From positions 8,990,001 through 9,054,000 of the forward strand of contig CM065320.1 in assembly GCA_033032175.1 (NCBI GenBank): DNA of 64,000 bases, written 5' to 3'. Shown here piece by piece: positions 24,985-38,500 of this stretch. The position numbers were made by a program, and so were the translations under genes. Numbering within the stretch: the first letter of the stretch is position 1; the number at the start of each line of letters is the position of its first letter. The DNA is from Saturnia japonica. Taxonomy: Eukaryota; Arthropoda; Insecta; Lepidoptera; Saturniidae. The notes below the pieces were generated by a model. It made no database searches. It had not been told where the DNA came from and saw nothing but the letters and a program-made list of their open reading frames with translations.

Positions 24985-26110
24985 AGCGTGTCTTTATACA
25001 TTGTCGATTTCGCGTTTGCCGGATTTTGCTATCGTTGAAAATGAGGGAACGATCGGAACAACGAATTTGCAGAAAGTTTTGCTCCAAACGCGGAAAGAGT
25101 TGTGTAGAGACTACCGAAATGATGCAGGAGACCTTTGAAGATGCTTGTATGGGTAAACCTCAAATAAAAGTAAGCTATTCATAACCAGCCGCACGAGTGT
25201 TGATAGCGATCACCGTTCTGGCCAACCTTCAAGTGCGACAATACCGAAAAAATATCGAGCGTGTGCAACTCGCGATTGCGCAAAATCATCGTTTGCATGA
25301 GATAGAAGATGATCTCGGGATTCCGTAAACTTGTGTTTCGAGAATCCTGACCTAACATTTAGGAATGACTCGCGTGTGTGCGAAATTTATTCGAAAATGG
25401 CTCACAGTACAGCAGAAAATGCTTCGCTTCGAAGTAGCTCAGGACAACTTGGAAATGGTTATTTATGATGAAAATGTGCTCCGGAAAATTATTACCGGAA
25501 GCGAACCCTGGTTTTCCTATTATGACCCCGAAACGAAACAACAATCTTCAAAATGGCAGGTTCCATCTGAGCCACGACCGAAGAAACACGTCAGAGTCGG
25601 AGCAACGGCAATTCCATGTTACTTGTTTTATTCGATTTCGAAGTTTTCGTGCATCACAAATATGCATCGAGAGGTCAGACAATGAACAAAGAATTTACCG
25701 CGAGATTCTGAAAAGATTACGTGACGCGATGAGAAGGAAAAACCGCGTTTTTGGGCGAGCGGCGACTGACTTCTCCACCATGATAATGCGCCAAGGCATT
25801 CATCTAACCTCGTGTAACAGCTTTTTAGTTAAAGAACTCCATCAGCCCCCGTACAATCCGTCAGCCCCCGTACAATCCCGTCATAGCTCCCTGCAACATT
25901 TGGCTGTTATCAAAATTGTAAATGTCGCTCAAAGGACAACGGTTTGACGAAAGAGTGACGGTTGAAACAAATGTGACGCGTGCACTCATGGCAATTATGA
26001 AAACCGATTACCAGAACTGCATCCAAATGTTGAAGCACCGAAGGGAGAGTCTTGTTCAGTCGAAAGGGAACTACTTCGAAGGATGCCATGAGCCGGATGA
26101 AGAAAAATAA
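24985..26110 (+). pseudogene. Mariner (DD34D) transposase pseudogene
   Basis: Fragments in several frames follow mariner order: an N-terminal RSEQRICRKFCSKRGKSC with TTEMMQETFEDA (about 25040-25150), TRVCAKFIRKWL and EPRPKKHVRV (25365-25600), then a HHDNAP-like segment near 25775, and a C-terminal QNCIQMLKHRRE..GNYFEG stretch to 26092. The first catalytic Asp of the TGDE box reads Ser (ITGSE, codon at 25500-25502). There are several frameshifts and an internal direct repeat ('cagcccccgtacaatc') near 25845-25880. It cannot be active. Confidence 0.85.
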
Positions 26111-26534
26111 TGCCTGTGCGAAGTTACAGCTACAGGTCGGATGCCTTGGCCAATAATATATAGAGAAAATACTTCACTTGCGTGTAAGCACAAAAATATG
26201 CAAATAATTCAGTATGTATCATAATCCTCAAACTTTCCATTACACTGGATGAATATTTTAAACGCCTTGATGAATAATGTCATGATACCTATATTTTATG
26301 ATCTCCGCATCACTTGTTTCACCATAATTATGACGTCATACAGAGCAGGTAGGTACAATGGTAGAACTTCCGACGCCAAACGGCCTAACTCGTGTCAAGA
26401 TAAAGATCTGAGATAGTAATAGTATTAACTAAATTTTAACCACCTGTCTCAGATACTGTGGATCATTGTTCTAAACCGGCTTTATGTGTGTTATGATAAA
26501 TTATACTGGTAAATTACGCACCTGAATTGTATTT

Positions 26535-29500
26535 ATGGAAGACGTTATACAAGAGGACGTGGAATGGTATGTAAAACTAAATTATTAACTGCTGTTTTAC
26601 TAGGTATTCATTAATTTGATGAAAACAGAAACCAATCCTATTCTTTTAAAAAAATAGCCAGAGGTGTCGTGGGACTACGATAGTAATAAAATGTTTTTTT
26701 TTTTAACTAAATAACAAAATCTAAAAAATATAAGTTTATATAAAAACCTAAATACGTAACTCCACGACGGTTATAGTCTAGAAAATTCTATACATGTAGG
26801 TATGTTTGTCATTTTTAGTGTCGGTCAGACACTTTTTTCAGTTTAGCTCCTAATGAGCGATAAGGAACTTCGTTCCAATTCTGAACAACTTTAGCTCATA
26901 TTCACTATATATTTAGTTTATCGAGATGGTTTTTTTTTATAATTGCTCCGCACATTGACGGTACTATACCTGATAGTAAGTACAGCACAATCCAAACACA
27001 ACGGCGTCCACAGCGAGTTCTAAACCCATCGACGGTTGCCGCTGTTATACCGGCCTTCATAAATATCTCTTGACGTTACGCTTAAAGGACCTGATCTCGT
27101 CAGATGGAGGAAACACACTGGCCGAGAGAAGGTTCCACAGCTTCACGGTACGACAATGATAAGTCGTAGAGAACTTTTTAGTTTGTGCCGAGATGGAGGT
27201 TACCGTAAAACTTTGACTCCGAAGCCCAGCGCTTGTGGTTCTCTTATGCAAGGGATAGGAGGGTATTAGATTGAACAGCTCTTCAAAACACTCACTATGA
27301 TACAAACGATTGAACTTAGTGAGGTGCAGCTGAAGCGGCTCGATATATTTGGTAACATCTTCATAATTAAATGCGAACAGCCCGTCTCTGCAACCTATCC
27401 AGGGCATCGAGGAGGTATTTTGCGGATCCATCCCAGAGATGCGAACAGTATTCCATACACGTTATCATAACGGTGTTATGGTTTATAGATATGTTAGGAT
27501 CCGATAGAATAGTATAACGATTATTATAAAAATATTCATAGTAAATATTTAAATTAAGTACGCAAATGTGTTTTTGACGAGATCTTGATGTGTCATGTGG
27601 TGGTATTTTTTTTAAATTTTCTTTTCCACCTTCTTGTTAGACCCAACAGACAAAGTTACAAGTACTTCTACGGCGCCAAACAAAGAGAATAACATATACA
27701 AAAATAGTAATTATTATTTTTAAGAATCATTTATTAACTAAGAATCAGTAAAACTGTTTGTAGAGTTCCATATGATACTAATTATGACCTATTCCAATAC
27801 ATCATTTTATTAGGACAGGAGACTCCAAAGCTATATGTTACGAACATGGATCACACCACTATCATCCGATTCGACAAATTAGTACAACGTTGGAACGAAA
27901 AATTCGACATTGCAGGTAAGTTTTGTCAATCAAAATTAGATTGCATCTAAATGTTTCGATGACCGTAAAGCGTGTGCTGAATGTACAGTATGCAGATTGT
28001 CTACCCGTCTTTCTGACACAATATGATGGTATCTTTTCCAGTCACATTTTCTTACTTGCCAGTTAAAATCTGGTTATATGTATCTGTATAATTAATGCTT
28101 ATTGAACATGTCTTTAATTAATCATATTCAACCTACACGATTAATTAGAGCATTCTATCATCAAGCAAGTACTTTTACTTACAAGCAAGTATAGTTACTG
28201 AAGCTATGCATTAACAAAGCCGTAAATGACCCGACTCTACTGAATTCCGTGATATGTTACATTAATTTCGAATCACCTGAAAATACTCAACGTTCTCGCG
28301 TAATAATTTTCGTATGTGAAAAACAACCCTAGAGTTGTTATATTTGCCACCAGCACTTTAAACTTCGAGTAAAAAATACTCACATACTAACACACAAAAA
28401 TCGAAAAGCAAATAAATAGTTTTTTACATTATTAAAAAACCAGGTAATTCTTAAAATTTACTCATTTAAAGTAAAAAATATTCATAGAAGGAAAAACAAT
28501 TTATTACATGCAAAAAAATCATGAGATGCATTTAAAATATACGAGTATTCCTTGGTTATTGTAATTTATAATTGTTACCTAATGTACATTTAAGTTACTT
28601 TAATAGTAAACCATAAATGTTGCTAATCTGTTTAGATTTTGTCTTGAGCTGAAATGAGTTTACTTTATACGTTTACCGTGTGATGAAACTCTAACTGTGT
28701 AAAGTATATACATTATACATAATAATAACAAATGATTAAGCCGTAATAAATCGTAAGTTTTGGCAAACATAGTGTAGGACACCCTCAAACCAGATGTAGC
28801 GAATACTTACGAAATGCTACTGGAAGTGACTGGATGCGGAAAGTCGGAGATCGGAATCCGGTTGCAAGCTTTGGGAGAGGCCTATATCCATTAGACTGCT
28901 AAAGGTTGATGATGATGATGATGATGAAATCGCAAGAATCTCGAAGTGTATTATTTCTTTTTAATTCAATAATTATTACAATCTAGCTTGCTATAGAGTA
29001 ATAAGTAATTAATTTCTGACTTAAATTGCTAACAAGTCTACATTATCCAAGATTACGTCCTTTGCGTTCACTGACGACCGTTTTCAATAACATATCTGAG
29101 TTTACTAGCCCCGAACTTTAACTTAAGACAGATATCGGCTTCCCTTTTATCTATCCAAGCTATAGGATATGTATATATTATTATGTAGATACAAAAAAAA
29201 TAGTGATAGGTCATTAAAAAAAAGTAAAGACAAAAGGTTATATATGTCTATCTTTTGATAGGATATTGAAAGAGGCCGTTATTAGAGAGAGTTTAATTAG
29301 GATAAGACACACAATGTGTCATTGTAATAGTTTTTACCGACTTCAAAAAAAGACAGAGGTTACATAATTGGAATGTATATACATATATATATTATGGATG
29401 TTCAGCAATAACTTCTTTGATTATCAACCGATTTGGATGATTCTTTTTTTGCTTGATACCGGATACCTTAGGGGTGGTTTCATTTAATTTAATTGGCATT

Positions 29501-32500
29501 AGAATTTCAACTTCGAATGTACAACTGGGAACTCTTCATAATCATTGAAGTTGTTTTTTTTTTTTGTTAAAAATTGTCTTTAACTATATATACTTCACTA
29601 CACTATGTAGCTAAACTGGCTTTTTAATCTTTTCACCATGTCTGTAGTATCGAGGAGCTGGATGGTTTCGACGTGGAAATGGTGATGAAGCCGATATTCA
29701 TGGGCCTCTGAAAACTACTTAATAACTTTAATAATCAATATTAAAGTCCTGGCTTTAAATAATGTGGTGGTTTATATTTATAAACTAGAGAGCGATAGTT
29801 TCAATGGACAGGTAATACCTTAGACCCGGTTAAGGTTTTTGCAATCTTTCAAATCCGACTGGTAGTTCTAGAGATTAGCGTATTAAAAAAACAAGCACTT
29901 AAATTTTATAATATTTTTATATTGTTCACTATATGCTTGTTGCTACACTTCAAATATATTATAACTTGTAATCTTTACTTGTAATCCAAAAAAATTACAT
30001 ACCAAAGTATTCAAAAATACTGACGTGACCACATGTAAAAAAATGTCCATCTTATATTTACATAGATTTTTCTATATTAATTAAGCACGCCGTAATAGAT
30101 AGAGCGAAGGAAATCTAGGTAGGAGGTAAGGGGGAGCGGTGCATATGGCTCGTTAGAGGAGACATCTGAAAATGACACCACGAATGCTAATTACCCACGA
30201 GGACGTCTACATTGCCTCGCCGATGCATATTTTGTGCAAAAAAATTAAATATTGTTTTTATGATCTTAGGTTTTAATTTTTTTTTTCTTAACACGTATAT
30301 ACCTATTCCAAGTTTTAGAAAAACATTGTTTATATTTCGTCTCTGCACGCGGTTATTAGACGTATTTATAATTTTCGTCTCATAATTTTATTTTTACTCA
30401 TATTATTGTCAATCATTATAGCCTATTAATTGAGGAATCATATATACTTCCCGTGTACGAAATTTCATGAAAATCGGGTTAAATTAAAAAATACCAATTA
30501 GATTTATTTTAACCTTTAAAAGTAGTTATTGAGAATTTGTATAACTTATCAAATAAGGAATGGTATAGGCTTCCCGTGTGTAAAATTTCATAAAGATCGG
30601 TCAAGCGGTTTTTAGTTAAATCCGGACATGCAAACAGAGACAAACAAAAATGTTTACGTCAAAATCGTTATCTGTCAAGGTCAAGATCATTGGGAAATAT
30701 ATATACAGACAGAACTGCAGATTTATTAAGATAGAGTTATCACAAATCTCCCCTGTAGTTAACAATACAATACAATCGAACGCCTTAATACGCTAAAATT
30801 ATAAAAGAAACTGGTACCTAATCAAACTAGCAAAAAGACAAATAAACGTTTGTCAAAAGATTTTCCACTTTGAGGTGGTACCTAGATATAAAAGTACTAA
30901 ATAACTGCCTATGTTTTTGCCTCTATATTTACTTTAATAAAAAACTCAATTATTATAAAATTCAAATCCATATCCATCGAGGCAGCGACCGAGTGTTCTA
31001 TGACTGAGCCATAGCTGCTTCAAATATTTAATGTAGACATATTCAAATAACAACCGGTATCAACTTCATGTAAAATTGTGATTGATAATTTAAAATTTAA
31101 TTTAACCCCGCAAAATATATGTATCGATATATACTTTCGAATAAAAAGATATAAAAATGTTTTATATTTTACATTCATACAACTAATTGTATCCAACATA
31201 TAATATACATATTATATTTATTTTCAATATTTAGAAAATGTTGTCATATGTTAAAGTTTACTTATAATGACAGATGAGGAACATAAAAATACATTAACGT
31301 AAACTTGGAAGAAAACCAACCGATTAGTTACGGTCTAAAAGTCAATAACCTCAAACACTGACGAGAGTGTAAGTACATATGGAAACTGTCATGCTTGTAA
31401 ATTGCATGTAGGAACAACAACAACTACTTCCATTCATTTTTCATCAGATACTGATCTCCATATGAAAAGTATATAATAAATAACAATTAGCAATAATTAA
31501 TAAAGCTTTTTTGATTGAGTATAATTTCAAAGAAGAGAATAAGCCATGCATTGTTTATTAAATATGTATTTGGAATGGAACCAACCGTATGTATATAATG
31601 TGTTCCAATAAAATAAATTCGATTTTTTTCAGTTATTTATTATTATAACATTTATTTATTTTTGTATATTTATAAAATCAAAATCAAAATAATCTTTATT
31701 CAATTTAGGCCCTAAAAAGGCACTTATGAATGTCAAAACATTACTGCCGGTTCGGAAAATATCCCAGACATCGAGAAGAACCGGTAAGAAACTCGATCGG
31801 GTTTATCTCTTTTTTTTTTTTGTTAACTGTACAAATGTTACAAATATAACAGGTACAATAATAATATATTAGTGGATGCACAGAGAGGGAGTCACTTCCA
31901 GACATCACTATCATTCACATAATGGTCCACCCTATAATAACCTTTTGACAGTAAAACCCGCTTGACATGGTCCTTGAACTTGTTGTCAGGTAAATCAGTA
32001 ATGTGCTTCGGGATCTTGTTATAGAACCTAACACTATTACCTAAAAAACTTTTATTAGTCTTACTAAGTCTAAAACACGGTACGACTAATTTATCTTTAT
32101 TTCTAGTATTTACATTGTGCTGATCTTTGACAAAATCCAGCTTGTCTAAGTTTTTACGGACATACATTAAGTTATCAAAGATGTATTGGGAGGGCAAAGT
32201 TAAAATACTAAATTCCTGGAACTTGTTCTTTACATAAAATACATATTTTATAACAGTTTTTAATAATAATAAAAGAAGTTTTGTTCGGTATCTTTACAAA
32301 TAAACAAAATGATTAGTGATTTGGAAATAAATGCTTTGTCTTAATAAAGCTCATTTTACTAAGACATATTACACTAAAACCAAAAATTTTTGCTTGTATG
32401 TTTATTTTTCCGGTCTATCGCCTAAAAAGCTGAACAGATTTTGACGGGACTTTCATTGGTAGACAGGTAACTTTACAGACAACCTTCACAGAGTTTCGTG

Positions 32501-35500
32501 AATCGCGATGTTTATAGTTAAAGAATAATAAATACTAATTATGTGGGCCACAAGCCGCGGTTACAGCTACTATAAAATATAAATATGTATTAAACTTACT
32601 TTAATAATATTATTTTTTTAAACTATGGTTAAAGCAAAAATAAATCGAAATTCAAGTTAAATATATATCTAAACAAAAATAAATACCTACATACGATTTA
32701 CAGGTTACACTGCCGCTTGAAAAGTACTAATGATTAACTCACACATGTTTATAACACTTCAGAACGTAACAACCTCCACTTACTTACAGTACGCAAGTAG
32801 CTTTAAGAGTAACAACAACTGATATACTTCTTAATATAATTTTATATGATATAGAGATATTAACTCTTTCGATAAGATTTTATTTGATAAATGGTTTCTT
32901 AATTGATGCGGTAAACAAAATCGATGGGTAAAAATAAAGAGAAATCCAATCAAAACGCGGTAAGAGAGTGGCGTGAGAGGTCTGAGCCTCTCATCGCCGT
33001 GCCTGAGGATGAAAGGTGAGTCGGTGGATGGGGGTTCATTAAAACACACTATTAGTCGATAAACGCCGCGATCGTTCGAACAATTCGCTTGTAATATTAT
33101 ACTGACACCTGTTTGACTTCATAAATCATTTGTTTCAAATATTATACTTCGATTTAAACATAATTAAAAACATTTATGTAAACAAATATCTTCAATATTT
33201 TCCTAATTATTGATCAACAAAATTTCATAGGACCACAAAATTTTCGAGGTGAAAAATTTGTATTATTTTTGACTCTTCAGGCTTATCATAACTGGTTTAA
33301 TATAAATATAATATGGTACCTTTAGAATTCCAGCGACGTAAGTGAAGGAACAATTAATTGAAAAAAATGCAGTTGAAATTTTTAGTTCATTCTTCTTCAA
33401 CTCTTTTTAATTAATTCTTGCTTATGATTACTTTATATTTTAAAAAAATATTTGGGTTTGGAATTTTTTTGTTTTATTACTAACATATTTTCTACACTTA
33501 CGTCATTGTATAATCCTAAATTCGATGTTTATTATGAGATTTTTATTGTTAGTTTTTAGGTTTTATGTAGGTACTAGATAATTCATTTTTTGAGTACACG
33601 TTAGTAAATACGCGTTATAGATAAATATAGCATATTATCAATATTGAGAAATTATCGATTCACGGGCAGATGATGAACTGAATTACAATTTATTGTAATG
33701 ATACCAAAGTTAAAATAATATTTAAGCTGAATATTTTTTTACCATTATCATTAATAAAATACTGTATTGAGTACTAATTAGATCATATAATTTCAGAGAA
33801 TACCCGCCGCACTCATTGCCTCGGTTAAGCGTTGTATTACCGGCCAGTAGCAACTCCAGCTCTGAAAATATACCTGTCCCAAGTCCACAAAGAAAACCCC
33901 TATCTCACGGCGAGTAAGTACAAATTGTTATTCATATAAAGATCAAAATCAACTTGAAAATCTGTCACCAAACAACTGCAGGCGTGTTCCGGCAGCTGCA
34001 CTTGACAACCAGACGTCCACTAGGCTTAACGTACTACAATCTTGAGCCACATTGTCACACAACGCTATATAGGTATAGGCGAGACGTATCGAACGATCGA
34101 TTCACGGGTTCCTTAAAAAGGCTGCGCTCACTCGGACCCCAAAGTCCCAGACTTTCGACTCTAAACGGTACAAATAAGCAATGATGACTCAGTAGTAGCG
34201 TAAACATACACCGCGTCTATCGACGCGAGTTCAAATCCCTGCAATGAGTCTAAACTTTCGTTAAAGGAAAATATCGTGACGAAACTATAGTATGGTAGTA
34301 GTGCATTTTTTAAGTGGAAAATCTGTCGACAAGCATTTTTTTATATACAGCCAAGGTGGCAAACAAGGTTGCTGCAAGCGGCTACTGTAGCCTATGGACG
34401 CTTGTAATAAATAGATATCACCAGCCCCCCCTTTTTTTTTTTTGTTTTAACCTGGATAACCCGTCATGGGTACACACCCGCCCGGGGGGACGAATGGTTA
34501 TGTGAGACTCCTACTCACTAAAACTTCCACGGTGTAGTACCATCCGCCGCCTTAATGGGGCGACGCGGGACCGCGTATAGCATTCATACCGCGTCACCCC
34601 GGCGGCCAGCCTGGCAATTCCGGAATCCGGCCAAAAGGAGACAGCTCGGTACACCCTAGCTGCCTCCTACGTCCACCGAACCGTGCAATAGGATGACGGG
34701 CCTCCTCCGGCCACCTGTTGGTCTTTGGCGGAGAGGGCCGCTTAGAAGATCCTCCTCGCGATCACCAGCCCCCTACCTCAAGGAACTCTGGAAACCTTAC
34801 TCAACGCAGGAGCACAACGCAAAGTTATTTAGGCTGCGTTCTTCTGTAGGGTGGAGTATTCCACTAGTCGGACCCCCGAACTAAAGAGAAATCTCCAAAA
34901 TATTACACCTATATATGTGTTCTGCCAGCTGCACTTGAGAGCCAGACCCCTTACTAGACTTAGTGTGATACCATTTTCGATCGCATCGTCACTTAAAATC
35001 TGATTAGATTGTAGCCAAACGCTAAACCTTCAAAGATTAAAAAACCTCCTACCAAGGACATTGAACACTTGCGCGTGTTAATCTCTACTCTAAAGACTTA
35101 TATACGAAAAATTAATAACGCTCAAATACAAATTTTCAATCTTCGTGTTATGAATTCACTACATGAATTTATAGGCTTACGTATTAAATTATTTTCAATT
35201 GTCTATTTGGAAATATTAAATTAATTAATGTAATATATCAAATTGTTTCAGTGAATCAATGACGGTGGTTTTGTCAGCGTTTTACGCAAAGCTATTAATA
35301 GTTTTAGGAATAGCTTTCCCGATAACCAGCACTATACAAAATGAACTCTACACAAATATAACTACGGACGTAAGTACGTTTTGTAAATTTAATAAGTGTT
35401 TAATATGCATTGTTTACTGAACCGATATACAAGCAGTCTTCGAGTTTACTATTCCAAAAACAAACGGCCCTTTACTCGGTTACGTCCATAGTACGAGTAC

Positions 35501-38500
35501 ATAGCACCGCTCCACTGCAAGGTGATTCCATGTTTTATGAACTTGCTTTGAGTAATAAACTATATATTTTATATAATAAATTCAGTTTTAAATCGTAGAA
35601 CCTTCCTATACTTTTGTACGGAAATGTATAAAAAAAGAGAATCAATTTACGCCGCGTATTTCGTGATCACAAAATGACGTAAGTACGAGAACTGCCATTA
35701 TTACGAATTGTCGAGTTCTATGATTTTTAAAGTACAAAATCTTACTCAGTACTTTCCAAATATGTTTTACCTCTAGGAATATGCAAATTAGTGATGTGAA
35801 CCAGTTACAATTATCAGAACAGGTTTTTACCGAGTACATTTTATTTAAAAAAAAAAACGATTTTTTAGGTTTTTTCGGTTTTATTTTTCTGTTATTTGAA
35901 AAGCTAAAAATTTAACAAAACAAGGGACGTAATGAAACTGCTTTGTTTTTATGATTAAATTTATTCAAACAAGTCATCATTTTGAATAAACCAAATTTGA
36001 GTGACAGCTCATCTAGAAGTCTAGAAGTGAATGAGAGCACCTATCCTGCTGTCGAGAACTCACACTCTGACGATACAGAACGACGATATTTAAGTGCTAT
36101 TTTATTAAAGGGATTAGGTGCTGAGACATTGTTTCTATATAGACCGAGGTTGTTTGAGACAATTGTAACCATATTTTACTAGGATAAAGGATTCTAACAA
36201 TAATGTAAACTAGTAAACATAATATGACTTTAACACAAAGAGTGATAAACAATCATAGTACCTAGTTCACCAATCGTATGTATAATATAGAGCTTATAAA
36301 GTGATTTTATTAAGGGATTATTTGGTTCGTTCAATCGCAAACGACACACACTTAAATTGAAGTTTATTGTTGAAAAAACCGGTATTATCGGTATTTTCAA
36401 CAAAACCTTTTTTTTAGGTTTTTCTCGAACCGGTTCACATCTTTAATGCAAATCACGTTAGTGTACTAACAAACTTTATTTATCCTTTAGGTTTTCTTCA
36501 AATCGGTTCACATCTCTAAAGCAAATCACGGTAGTGTACTAACAAACTTTATTTATCCTTTAAGTTTTCCTCAAACCGGTTCACATGCCCAATGCAAATC
36601 ACGTTAGTGTACTAATAAAATTTATTTATCCTTTAGGTTTTCCTCAAATCGGTTTACATCTCTAAAGCAAATCACGTTAGTGTACTAACAAACTGTATTT
36701 ATCCTATTGGAAGTTAAAAATTTATCTATTTATAGATTTGAACCGGCTCATGTAATCGCTACAACATATTTTGAATGTTTTTTTTTTTAATAACACGAGA
36801 TCTATCCACGGTCGCCGCTGTCATGCCGGCCTACATTAATTTAGCTGGATATGCACAGGCTGATCCCGAAACGCAACACGCAAAAGCGAGTCACTATGAC
36901 GGACTTTTCACCACATGTATGGTGGGCGAGACCCGGTCGAGCAAAACAGCCGTACCACCCCGCTATTGCGTTTTCCTCGTTCGTTTCTCAGCAGGATGCA
37001 CCACTTGCAGGTGAGGTTAGCTTGGGTGTCTTAGTGCTAAAGATGTAATTCGACAACCCTTACACCCTGAGATAAAAAAATATTGAATTAATGAATTAAC
37101 AATTGTCGTTCATATGTCTTTTATGTTTAGGTATTCACTATGTATTTATATATAGTAAGCATGGTATTTTTGGCTTACACGTTCTATCATCTTCGAATGG
37201 CCAATCTTAACAAAGATGGTAAGTTTATATTTCATTGTATTTTTTTATATTATTATAATAGTATGTAAGCAGTAATATTGTAACGAAGCTAAACTGAACC
37301 GACATGATCGACACTAAAAAAACAACTACATATGTTGGATTTTCAAAACTTTGACGTTTGTGGAATTGGCCCAGCTGTTTTACGACCAGATTTCTACGCA
37401 CTGTTGTGTGTACAGTACGAGTGGTCCATGGTTCGAGTCCAGCCGATTCCGGTTTTTTTATAGTTACTTTAAATAAAATGCGTCATAGACTGCTAGACTG
37501 ACATAACCCTAAGTATTAAAAGTTAAAAAAAAAAACACTTTTTCTTTCCTAAAAACAACAACTCCATTAATATTGTGCTCATATTTTCGAATTATCGTAT
37601 GACCTTATTAAGCTTACCTGTTTATAATACGTCAGACTACTTTTACTAACTATTAGTAACAATTTCATCTGTAGAATAGATTTTTTTTTCAAATTATCCT
37701 TCCTTTTATCAACAAATGTTACTTCACCTCTACATACCACCATATATTTGTTTTATTTCTAGATAGAACAAAACGAACTAGATACGGCAGCTTTTATCTC
37801 CACATGGGAGTGGCTGGGTTCGGCGTGGGATCAATTATCTACTCTTGCCTACAGTTCGGCGGATATTTTGATCTCTCTGGCGACTGTCAGCTAATCATAG
37901 TCGCTATTAAGCCAGCTCTTCGCATCCTATATCTAATAGCACAAACTGTGTTCATATTTTCATACACTGACGTAAGTTTTATCTGCTGTTATTATCCTAA
38001 ATACCTGACACATATTCTTTGAAATCTGTAATGAAGAAATCACGTTCCGACTTTAAAAATCTTTTCAAGGGTGATATAATATCATACACATACGAGCATT
38101 AGTCACTAACCATTTAGTAAATAATTAACACTTCATTTCCTGTTTTCGAATTGTATTTATGATGTTAAATTGGAAATTGGGTTAACACCATTCTGGTAGC
38201 TTCTTTACTGTTACGTCATCACAGTATGTTTTTAACTATTTTAACATTAAACTTAGACGTTTTTTACTGGTTATATCTACATTTTTCCTCTACTCTTCCA
38301 TATAATAAATACTATTTTACACATTTCAATTCTGATCCAGAATTCATAAGAGTACTACCGTTACTTTTGTTGTATATTATAATATAATTAATCATCTACT
38401 TATAAAAGAAGAAGTTCTAGTGGCCTAATCATCGGACAAATGCGAGGAATATGAAAGTTAGACAATAGGTTTTTTTGTAATTTTTATCATTATTTTTAAC

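Noticed and set aside
32831..33049. 72-codon antisense ORF in Otop copy 2 intron 2
   Set aside because: It looks vaguely protein-like but has no family, partner or splice support.
35982..36182. 66-codon ORF as a gene
   Set aside because: It lies inside the non-autonomous hAT element and matches no transposase I know.
37362..37450. Functional tRNA gene
   Set aside because: No proper D or anticodon arm can be drawn.
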